A stretch of 13,563 nucleotides of DNA from Dunaliella salina (lineage: Eukaryota; Chlorophyta; Chlorophyceae; Chlamydomonadales; Dunaliellaceae): positions 621,884 through 635,446 of the forward strand of contig MU069455.1 in the NCBI GenBank assembly GCA_002284615.2. The letters are read 5' to 3'. Each line of letters begins with the position of its first letter. Position 1 is the stretch's first letter. Below are positions 11,101-13,563 of this stretch, one piece after another. The translations under genes and the position numbers were made by a program. Under the pieces are notes generated by a model, which did not search any database, was not told where the DNA came from, and worked only from the letters and a program-made list of their open reading frames with translations.

Positions 11101-13508
11101 TTTCTCTATAACATCAGAGCACATGATAAACCACCTTCTCGCGTATCGCACTCTTATGCAAGATGCACCAGAACAGGACGAGGCTCAAACCTGTTGTTCC
11201 ATAAACTCCTTCCTCCTTATGAACAGGCTAGCAGTCGGTTGTTTTGATTGGAGGCCTTTTTTCCTTTGCAACCCGGTAAGCTAGCAACCTCATGCACAAT
11301 GCCTTGCCTTCCCCCCTTGCAGTTTTGACAAGCCACATGCACCCCCTGCATGAGAGCCTCATCCCCGCTTTCCTCAACCTATTTCCATACCCACCTCGGG
11401 GGTGTTGAAGCTGCGCATTCCCCCGCGCTTTCCCGCCCTGGCAGTCCTGGCACGCCACATGCTCCCTCTACACACAAAAAAAGCCTCATCTCCGCTTTCC
11501 TCAACCTCCTTTCGTACACTCCTCCTGGGTCCACGCTGTCCTCCTTGCACACCCACCTCCTGAGTGTTGAAGCTGCGCACTTCCCCACGCAGGTAGTCCA
11601 GCAGCATGGCAGCCAGCTCCTGGTCCACCAGCAGGCGATAGCCCAGCTGACTGGCGGCATCCCGCTCGAACTTGGCCATCTGGTCGTGGTATCTGCATTG
11701 CAGTGGTAGAGGTGGCAGCCTCACTCAGTTAGAGTCGAAGCAAGGCGGCAGCCTCACAGTTAGAGTCGAAGCAAGGCGGCAGCCTCACAGTTAGAGTCGA
11801 AGCAAGGCGGCGGCAGGCATGACATAACAATACAGCAGTAGGCATGACAGCCTTTCATCATACCCATAGCAAGGCAGCAGCAAATGGCCGCCTTTGCAAC
11901 AAAATGCCTTCCCTTTTCCAGGGTGTCTACAAACACGCTCTGTGGGTTACATTGAACTCCCTGCTCCGCCAAACTGCGGGCAGCACAATCACTGCGCGTT
12001 CATTCAAACCCGCGCCACTTCCTGCGCGTTCACAAACACGCTCCGCGGAGCGCTTGCTGCAGACACAGCTCTGCAGTAGCAGGCGAAACATCCTCATGTT
12101 GCAGGCGAAGCAAGCAAGGCTGTAGCAGACATGACAGCCTTTTGTCGCTGGTGCAAGTACAGCAGCAGCAGACAAAACATCCTGACTGTTGCGGACAAAG
12201 CAAGGCAGCAACAGGCGTGACATCTTTCAACAGTTGCAGACGTAGCAGGGCAGCAGCAGACATGACAGCCTTTTGCTGCTGACGTGGCAATGCAGCAGCA
12301 GGCACGATAACCCTTTATTTTTTTGTTGTTGTTGAAGCAAAGCAGCATCAGAAACGACAACTTGAAAGTTGCAGACAAAGCAAGGCAGCAGACGTGGCAG
12401 CCTTTTGTCGTAGACGCAGCAAGGCAGCAGCAGGCGTGACAACCTTCTGCTGCAGACGGAACAATGCAGCAGCAGACGTGACAGCCTATTGCTGCAGACG
12501 TAGCANTACAGCAGCAGGCGTGACAACCTTCTGCTGCAGACGGAACATTGCAGCAGCAGACATGACAGCCTATTGCTGCGGACGTAGCAAGGCAGCAGCA
12601 GACGTGACAACCTTCTGCTGCAGACGGAGCAATACAGCAGCAGGCACGACATCCTCATGCTGCAGACGTAGCAAGGCAGCGGCAGGCGTGACAGCCTATT
12701 GCTGCGGACATAGCAATCCAGCAGCAGGCATGACATGCTCATGTTGCAGACGTAGCAAGGCAGCGGCAGGCATGACAGCCTATTGCTGCGGACATAGCAA
12801 TACAGCAGCAGGCATGACATCCTCATGTTGCAGACATAACAAGGCAGCGGCAGAGGCAGGAACTGCAAGTCAGCACCACGGGCAGGCCCAAAATTATGGG
12901 TTGACTATTTTGGTGTTGGCAAGTTGCAATTATTTAGGTTTCAAGCACTTCATGGAGATGCCAAACACTGTTCTTTGGCTGCCAAGTGTTGGTCTCCTCA
13001 GGATCTACAACCTCTTCTGCGCAACATCAGTACGCCTTCGAGAATACACCTAGCACAGCTCGCACCTGCTGAAGGACCAGAATGCTATCAGGCGCTCTAG
13101 ACCTCGGCTCTACAATCTCTTTTGCGCAACATCAGTACGCCTTCGAGAATACACCTAGCACAGCTCGCACCTGCTGAAGGACCAGAACGCTATCAGGCGC
13201 TCTAAACCTTGGCTGTACAATCTCTTCTGCGCAACATCAGTACACCTCCAAGGATATACCTAGCACAGCTCTCACCTGCTGAAGGACCAGGACGCTATCA
13301 GGCGCTCTAGACCTCGGCTCTTCTACCTCTTCTGCGCAAAATCAGTACGTCTCCGAGGATATACCTAGCCAGCTCGCACCTGCTGAAGGACCAGAATGCC
13401 ATCAGGCGCTCTGTCCTGGACATGGCATGCACGCAGGCCTTCACTTCCGGCATGCACGCTTGGAATAGTCTGAGGGCGTGCAGCAAGGTGACAGGCATGG
13501 AACCAGTG

Positions 13509-13509
<1 letters not shown>
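355..13509 (-). CDS. Multi-exon gene for a helical-repeat RAP-domain protein (partial, 5' end outside window)
   Basis: I assembled this gene by eye from exons at 13380-13509, 11557-11692, 9112-9222, 6233-6358, 4769-4831, 3307-3401, 1916-1976, 1230-1306, 983-1015 and 653-730, with a doubtful last exon at 355-463. The confident introns are GT..AG and every junction keeps codon phase. The chain of about 303 residues has FASTK/HPR/OPR-like helical repeats (FWSFSR, TLASAMCMLAWYD, SSIMWCLFKMNV, VMWGSVLMDI), a linker, then a C-terminal RAP core (IDIVARYKDKAVAIEVDGP). RAP proteins of this kind are usually nuclear-encoded, imported into chloroplasts or mitochondria, and act on organellar RNA (maturation, translation or rRNA assembly). 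That role and the targeting are inferred by analogy, because the N-terminus is outside the window. Exons make up only about 7% of the gene span. An exon missed inside a long intron cannot be excluded, although the phases fit without one. Confidence 0.85.
545..561. repeat. T17 homopolymer
   Basis: Seventeen T on the plus strand lie in the putative intron between exons J and K. In the gene's sense this is a poly(A) run, so it is not a polypyrimidine tract for the minus-strand acceptor. Confidence 0.95.
653..730 (-). CDS. Exon J: RAP domain core
   Basis: The acceptor is TTGCTACCCAG|CATTG at 731/730 and the donor is TCAACAG|GTGTGTG at 653/652. The length of 78 bp is 1 + 25 codons + 2. It reads IDIVARYKDKAVAIEVDGPF followed by HYMVN. 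This is the diagnostic RAP signature: D-I, a turn with basic residues, A-I-E-V-D-G-P-x-H-(Y/F), then N. The family is thought to have a restriction-endonuclease-like fold and to contact RNA; the Asp and the E-V-D residues are conserved here. This exon fixes the identity and strand of the whole gene. Confidence 0.93.
759..829. repeat. 45-bp imperfect direct repeat in the intron before exon J
   Basis: The segment starting ATTGACAAGGTGTGCTATGC at 759 recurs at 804 as ATTGAAATGGTGTGCTGTGC, each followed by AGATCA. The repeat is two copies with a few mismatches and lies ~30-100 bp upstream of the exon J acceptor. Confidence 0.8.
923..960. repeat. (TG)19 microsatellite
   Basis: A perfect TG dinucleotide run of 38 bp is followed by CACGCGCGCG. 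It lies within the small intron between exons I and J, 22 bp from the exon I donor. Confidence 0.97.
983..1015 (-). CDS. Exon I: micro-exon at the start of the RAP domain
   Basis: The acceptor is ATCACTGCAG|AGCAC at 1016/1015 and the donor is ACCAAG|GTATATC at 983/982. The length of 33 bp is 1 + 10 codons + 2. It encodes AQLCLQVFLP. The flanking split codons become Arg (with exon H) and Ser (with exon J), so the protein reads MFR-AQLCLQVFLP-S-IDIV. This is the hydrophobic strand that precedes the 'DI' of RAP domains. The exon is small enough to be missed by most gene finders. The adjoining intron contains a (TG)19 tract close to the donor. Confidence 0.68.
1181..1255. repeat. 38-bp tandem duplication covering the exon H donor
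   Basis: GCTGACCTTRCCKGAACATG recurs with a 38-bp shift (1181 and 1219). On the minus strand one copy is the real exon end ACATGTTCAG|GTAAGGTC. The other reads ACATGTTCCG|GCAAGGTC, with the GT lost, so it cannot act as a canonical donor. Confidence 0.88.
1230..1306 (-). CDS. Exon H: acidic linker before the RAP domain
   Basis: The acceptor is CTTTTGCTTAG|GTCAAG at 1307/1306 and the donor is TTCAG|GTAAGGTC at 1230/1229. The length of 77 bp is 25 codons + 2. It begins VKDELAQVPGVSDIQDEALT and ends EDNMF. The acidic composition and open frame stand out against the other two frames. The AG left over joins exon I to make Arg. A second, degraded copy of the exon end and donor follows 38 bp downstream at 1181-1218, where the donor GT has become GC. 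Confidence 0.77.
1501..1800. repeat. ~48-bp tandem array (7 copies, 96-bp dimers)
   Basis: The motif (C/T)AGTGCT(C/G)A occurs at 1508, 1551, 1598, 1647, 1694, 1743 and 1791, so the period is 43-49 bp. Alternate copies are more alike, for instance CTTGATCAAAGCCTCAACAA at two sites 96 bp apart, which indicates spread of a dimer. The array lies in the intron between exons G and H. On the minus strand each unit contains an AAGGTGAGCACT-like sequence resembling a donor. Confidence 0.9.
1916..1976 (-). CDS. Exon G: linker before the RAP domain
   Basis: The acceptor is GATGCTCACAG|TTCC at 1977/1976 and the donor is AGCATG|GTGAGGCC at 1916/1915. The length of 61 bp is 1 + 20 codons. It reads SFSYYISKIEDPKMSYTQSM. 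The first base completes the Ser codon begun in exon F, giving LIN-S-SFSYY. The donor matches GTGAGG, as in exon C. The segment is short and charged, as expected for a linker. The call rests on two good splice sites and phase agreement on both sides rather than on homology. Confidence 0.75.
1977..3306. other. Intron F-G: mostly unique sequence with a tRNA-like element
   Basis: This 1.33-kb intron has no supported coding. It contains a T-rich run at 2042-2050 next to a short hairpin-like GTTTTTGTTGAACAAAAAT, the inverted repeat at 2667-2771 described separately, and a small AT palindrome CGTATTA-A-TAATACG at 2873-2887. The rest looks unique. Confidence 0.6.
2667..2771. repeat. Inverted repeat resembling two opposed tRNA T-arms (SINE- or tRNA-derived relic)
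   Basis: GGTCCCCAGTTCGACTCCTG at 2752-2771 is matched on the minus strand at 2667-2686 by GGTCCCCAGTTCAAATCCTG (18 of 20 identical). Both resemble an RNA polymerase III B box (GGTTCRANNCC) with one G missing. The minus-strand copy continues TCGGCGCCA, like a tRNA 3' end. Between them lies GGACTACTAGTC, a degenerate anticodon-arm-like palindrome. No complete cloverleaf folds, so I do not call a functional tRNA. Confidence 0.45.
3307..3401 (-). CDS. Exon F: segment linking the repeats to the RAP region
   Basis: The acceptor is GCCCTGCAG|ACAGTC at 3402/3401 and the donor is CAACAG|GTGTGTAG at 3307/3306. The length of 95 bp is 31 codons + 2. It begins TVLHIRTFRHWDPEDRACLD and ends SPQLAKLIN. The last two bases (AG) combine with the first base of exon G to give Ser. 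A near copy of the acceptor lies exactly 93 bp upstream (3495/3494), and the sequence between them is open in this frame. The true exon may therefore be 3307-3494, with 31 more residues, or both forms may be made. Chemistry and position suit the end of the helical domain, but I recognise no named motif in this piece alone. Confidence 0.75.
3392..3501. repeat. 93-bp-spaced duplicate of the exon F acceptor
   Basis: GCAGGACTGTCTGCAGG at 3392-3408 recurs as GCAAGACTGTCTGCAGG at 3485-3501. On the minus strand both read CCTGCAG|ACAGTC(C/T)TGC, so both are usable 3' splice sites, 93 bp apart. Confidence 0.85.
3515..3870. repeat. Irregular 55-95 bp minisatellite in intron E-F
   Basis: Repeats of ACACCAGGGCACAACAAGCA separated by CAGAGGCATTCAGAGCA-type spacers occur around 3543, 3612, 3668, 3735 and 3830. 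Spacing varies from 55 to 95 bp, which suggests repeated unequal duplication. No open coding use is supported. Confidence 0.85.
4037..4160. repeat. 57-bp tandem repeat (2+ copies) in intron E-F
   Basis: GAACAGCCAACA begins at 4050 and again at 4107. Each is followed by a GGCAGG(A/G)CTCAAAGCCAGG stretch, and a third partial unit tails off near 4160. Confidence 0.85.
4161..4768. other. Remainder of intron E-F, no supported gene
   Basis: A plus-strand open frame of 126 codons (4150-4530) covers part of this. It is antisense within the intron, starts inside a tandem repeat, and shows no recognisable motif, so I treat it as chance. The rest is unique sequence. Confidence 0.5.
4769..4831 (-). CDS. 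Exon E: helical-repeat segment
   Basis: The acceptor is TGTGTGCAG|GTCATG at 4832/4831 and the donor is TTGCTG|GTAAGC at 4769/4768. The length of 63 bp is 21 codons in phase 0. It reads VMWGSVLMDIELPELVHQVL plus a final Leu. With exon D it gives DLDVAY|VMWGSVLMDI, which restores the 'NVLWALAVLD' repeat helix. A different acceptor 22 bp downstream (GGGTCAG|TC) would keep the frame but break the phase with exon D, so I prefer the upstream one. The acceptor and the first bases of this exon are copied repeatedly in the upstream intron (4832-5490). Confidence 0.76.
4825..5490. repeat. ~100-bp tandem array built from the exon E acceptor
   Basis: Units contain CCCCACATGACCTGCACACA or close variants near 4821, 4921, 5021, 5176, 5288, 5378 and 5478, with CATTTCCATGCATGCAAA between them. 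On the minus strand each unit carries (T)GTGCAG|GTCATGTGGGGTCCAG or a variant, an imitation of the real exon E acceptor and first codons (GTCATGTGGGGGTCAG). Several copies keep the AG; others have lost it. The 155-bp spacing in the middle is due to (CA)38 expansion. Confidence 0.9.
5060..5135. repeat. (CA)38 microsatellite inside the exon E acceptor array
   Basis: A perfect CA run of 76 bp grew from the shorter CACACACA present in every unit of the surrounding array. This shows directly how a minisatellite unit seeded a microsatellite. Confidence 0.97.
5491..5821. other. Middle of intron D-E, no supported exon
   Basis: This is unique sequence between the two arrays. A minus-strand open frame of 81 codons (5439-5684) begins near an acceptor-like ATATTTCCAG. 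However, its phase does not fit exon D or exon E and no good donor follows it, so I do not annotate it as an exon. Confidence 0.45.
5822..6232. repeat. 73-bp tandem array built from the exon D donor
   Basis: The units share CGCGCACTTTGCGCAAG and CACTCACAAATGCGGCAA. The landmark (T/C)GCGCACT is at 5933, 6006, 6079 and 6152 (exact 73-bp steps), with a final shortened 55-bp step to 6207. On the minus strand each unit begins (A/T)TTGTGAGTGAACTTGCGC, a copy of the true junction GCTTAT|GTGAGTGGACTTGCGC. Every unit therefore carries a donor-like GTGAGT. A shorter sub-repeat around CACAAATGCGGCAA is visible within units. Confidence 0.92.
6233..6358 (-). CDS. Exon D: one complete helical repeat
   Basis: The acceptor is CATCTGCAG|ATGTCC at 6359/6358 and the donor is GCTTAT|GTGAGTGG at 6233/6232. 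The length of 126 bp is 42 codons in phase 0. The exon begins MSSIMWCLFKMNVPRPELAQ and ends LLKSRPAVDLDVAY. The first helix aligns with 'LSNILWALAKLN' of FASTK/HPR/OPR-like repeats, with the Trp and hydrophobic spacing kept. Exon C ends LTIPQ, so the junction LTIPQ|MSSIMW repeats the exon B/C arrangement. The internal Met at the exon start should not be read as a start codon. This exon and exon C are the clearest coding segments in the repeat region. Confidence 0.9.
6359..9111. other. Intron C-D, 2.75 kb, largely unique
   Basis: I see no tandem array at either junction, unlike the neighbouring introns. The only defined element is the small transposon at 7129-7229. The plus-strand frame of 146 codons at 8031-8471 has no recognisable motif. 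Short G-runs occur near 7507, 7854, 8745 and 8838. No exon is needed here, because exon C joins exon D in phase. Confidence 0.55.
7129..7229. mobile_element. hAT-type MITE, 101 bp, with target-site duplication
   Basis: The terminal inverted repeats are perfect over 15 bp (CAGGGTTGCCTAGTT at 7129-7143, with its reverse complement at 7215-7229). They are flanked by an 8-bp direct repeat GAGGGTGC at 7121-7128 and 7230-7237. CAGGG...CCCTG ends together with an 8-bp duplication are the hallmark of the hAT superfamily. At 101 bp with no coding capacity it must be non-autonomous. The interior is AT-rich (TTCGAACTTTATCAAACCG region). It lies in an intron and leaves both splice sites untouched. The exact duplication suggests a fairly recent insertion. 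Confidence 0.9.
9112..9222 (-). CDS. Exon C: one complete helical repeat
   Basis: The acceptor is TTTTCCAG|GTGGG at 9223/9222 and the donor is CCACAG|GTGAGG at 9112/9111. The exon is 111 bp, exactly 37 codons in phase 0. It reads VGTLASAMCMLAWYDKPLLD and ends HLHSRLTIPQ. Joined to exon B it gives NTQE|VGTLASAM, the expected repeat-boundary-to-helix transition. The 37-residue length equals the heptatricopeptide repeat described for RAP proteins. The 5' ~60 bp of this exon, with its acceptor, is repeated imperfectly about five more times in the upstream intron. Only the copy at 9112-9222 has a full open exon and a donor. Confidence 0.9.
9163..9860. repeat. ~112-bp tandem array built from the exon C acceptor
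   Basis: The landmark CTTGTC/CTTGTT lies at 9175 (the exon itself), 9332, 9445, 9556, 9670 and 9781, with steps of 157, 113, 111, 114 and 111 bp. The longer first step contains an extra ~55-bp partial unit. On the minus strand each unit has the tail of the intron, CCAG|GTGGCACCC-like acceptor sequence, and the first ~60 bp of exon C up to CTGCTGGATGAG. It then reverts to intron at TCA(C/T)GATGA. The copies do not hold a complete exon. Confidence 0.93.
9861..10039. other. Intron B-C, unique spacer
   Basis: This unique intronic sequence between two arrays ends in a T-run at 10025-10036. No coding is supported. Confidence 0.6.
10040..10480. repeat. ~92-bp tandem array (5 copies) in intron B-C
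   Basis: Units share CCAGCCACGCAGGAGGAGGA followed by GCATGGCTGCAGGGATCCTG-like and TGCTCCACA(A/G)TT stretches. Equivalent points are near 10057, 10147, 10248, 10339 and 10433, a step of 90-101 bp. The length drift is partly due to a variable GGA triplet number. Plus-strand open frames here are repeat artefacts. Confidence 0.9.
10712..10990. repeat. 21-bp tandem array CAGCTGCCCTGTAACACAGCA (two blocks)
   Basis: The first block has TGTAAC at 10721, 10742, 10762, 10783, 10804, 10825 and 10846. The second has it at 10917, 10938, 10959 and 10980. Both blocks end in CATGAGGCCTTGCC (10851 and 10986), so a larger ~135-bp duplication copied the array with its flank. Each unit includes TGTAA on the plus strand. 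The 21-bp period keeps minus-strand frames open, which explains the ~90-codon low-complexity frames here. Confidence 0.94.
11306..11610. repeat. 162-bp tandem duplication covering the exon B donor
   Basis: GTTGAAGCTGCGCA at 11566 (inside exon B) recurs at 11404, and GCCTCATC(T/C)CCGCTTTCCTC recurs near 11496 and 11357. On the minus strand the two donors read CAGGAG|GTGGGTG (11557/11556) and CCCGAG|GTGGGTATGG (11395/11394). A further partial unit runs down to about 11306. Confidence 0.88.
11557..11692 (-). CDS. Exon B: helical-repeat segment
   Basis: The acceptor is GCAATGCAG|ATACC at 11693/11692 and the donor is CAGGAG|GTGGGTG at 11557/11556. The length of 136 bp is 1 + 45 codons and fits the phase left by exon A. 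The frame begins YHDQMAKFERDAASQLGYRL and ends LLDYLRGEVRSFNTQE. It is amphipathic and helical, and the terminal 'RSFNTQE' resembles the 'FNPQE/FNAQE' boundary between FASTK/HPR-like repeats. Codons are strongly G/C-ending. Reading through the donor stays open for 54 more codons to a second copy of the donor at 11395/11394. Confidence 0.86.
11728..11817. repeat. 31-bp tandem repeat, 3 copies
   Basis: GTTAGAGTCGAAGCAAGGCG starts at 11728, 11759 and 11790, in exact 31-bp steps. It lies about 35 bp upstream, in the gene's sense, of the exon B acceptor. Its last copy runs into sequence resembling the 42-bp minisatellite. Confidence 0.95.
12075..12858. repeat. 42-bp minisatellite with 84-bp higher-order unit
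   Basis: Units read AAGGCAGCRGCAGGCRTGAC followed by AGCCTATTGCTGCGGACRTA or an alternative ACCTTCTGCTGCAGACGGAA. The two types alternate, giving an 84-bp dimer through most of 12400-12858, with more degenerate copies back to about 12075 and isolated traces at 11810-11890. Because 42 is a multiple of three, long frames are open on both strands with a 14-residue Cys-rich period (CYVRSNRLSRLLLP on minus). They lack splice logic with the exons and are not called as coding. The single ambiguous base N at 12506 lies here. Confidence 0.93.
12996..13412. repeat. 105-bp tandem array (4 copies) built from the exon A donor
   Basis: GCAACATCAGTAC lies at 13021, 13126, 13231 and, as GCAAAATCAGTAC, at 13336, in exact 105-bp steps. 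On the minus strand each unit carries TTCTGGTCCTTCAGCAG|GTGCGAGCTG or a close variant, the 3' end of exon A with its donor. The copy furthest upstream in the gene is the real exon. Identity between units is very high, with only a few differences each. Confidence 0.95.
13380..13509 (-). CDS. Exon A: helical-repeat segment, first exon in window
   Basis: The acceptor is a (CA)n tract ending CACAG|TC at 13510/13509. The donor is CAGCAG|GTGCGAGC at 13380/13379. The length of 130 bp is 2 + 42 codons + 2. The frame reads MPVTLLHALRLFQACMPEVK at its start and ERLMAFWSFSR at its end. The FWSFSR end matches the second-helix 'LWAFAR' pattern of FASTK/HPR/OPR-like repeats. The last two bases (AG) join the first base of exon B to make an Arg codon, giving FSR-YHDQ. 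The final ~33 bp lie inside a 105-bp tandem array that continues into the intron. The exon start is less certain than its end, because the acceptor is embedded in a microsatellite. Confidence 0.7.

Positions 13510-13510
<1 letters not shown>

Positions 13511-13563
<53 letters not shown>
13511..13563. repeat. (TG)n microsatellite abutting the exon A acceptor
   Basis: A perfect TG run reaches the window end. On the minus strand it is (CA)n ending in CACAG, and its last AG forms the predicted exon A acceptor. Confidence 0.97.

Noticed and set aside
12227..13053. Cys-rich open frames of 213 (minus) and 219 (plus) codons with a 14-residue period
   Set aside because: Both are by-products of the 42-bp repeat. 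They contain an ambiguous base, show no start or splice context, and resemble no known domain.
1..13563. CRISPR array, prophage or bacterial operon as explanation for the direct repeats
   Set aside because: Repeat periods vary from 21 to 162 bp with no constant-repeat/variable-spacer pattern, there are no cas-like frames, and the gene structure is plainly intron-containing.

Overview
This window looks like nuclear DNA of a photosynthetic eukaryote, most likely a chlorophyte green alga. A Dunaliella-like genome would fit, but the genus is a guess. The evidence is short exons rich in G/C-ending codons, introns of 0.2-2.8 kb with canonical GT..AG ends, long (GT/CA)n microsatellites and abundant minisatellites. 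I see no bacterial gene organisation and no rRNA gene. The long open frames in the window are almost all repeat artefacts or intron noise.

The one gene I can support runs on the minus strand across the whole window. Ten short exons (33-136 bp, 910 bp in total) and a doubtful eleventh can be chained from 13509 down to 653, or to 355. All ten confident exons have GT..AG introns, and codon phase is conserved at every junction. The product has a helical-repeat region followed by a RAP domain. The repeats are about 37-42 residues and resemble the FASTK/HPR/OPR-like repeats found in organellar RNA-binding proteins. The RAP core is in the exon at 653-730 (motif AIEVDGPFHY). The N-terminus lies beyond 13563. 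By family analogy it is a nuclear-encoded factor acting on chloroplast or mitochondrial RNA; its target is unknown.

Layout from high to low coordinates, which is the direction of transcription. 13380-13509: helical-repeat exon entering directly from a (CA)n tract. 11693-13379: intron with a 105-bp array, a 42/84-bp minisatellite and a 31-bp repeat. 11557-11692: exon. 9223-11556: intron with a duplicated donor, 21-bp and ~92-bp arrays, and a ~112-bp array of acceptor copies. 9112-9222: exon. 6359-9111: largest intron, carrying a 101-bp hAT-type MITE. 6233-6358: exon. 4832-6232: intron with a 73-bp array of donor copies, a ~100-bp array of acceptor copies and (CA)38. 4769-4831: exon. 3402-4768: intron. 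3307-3401: exon. 1977-3306: intron with a tRNA-like inverted repeat. 1916-1976 and 1230-1306: linker exons separated by an intron with a 48-bp array. 983-1015 and 653-730: RAP exons.

The most unusual feature is that many intronic tandem repeats are copies of this gene's own exon/intron junctions. They carry the last or first bases of an exon plus its splice site. In two cases (donor of 11557-11692 and acceptor of 3307-3401) the duplicated site is an exact multiple of three away through open sequence. It could therefore give in-frame protein isoforms with 54 or 31 extra residues.
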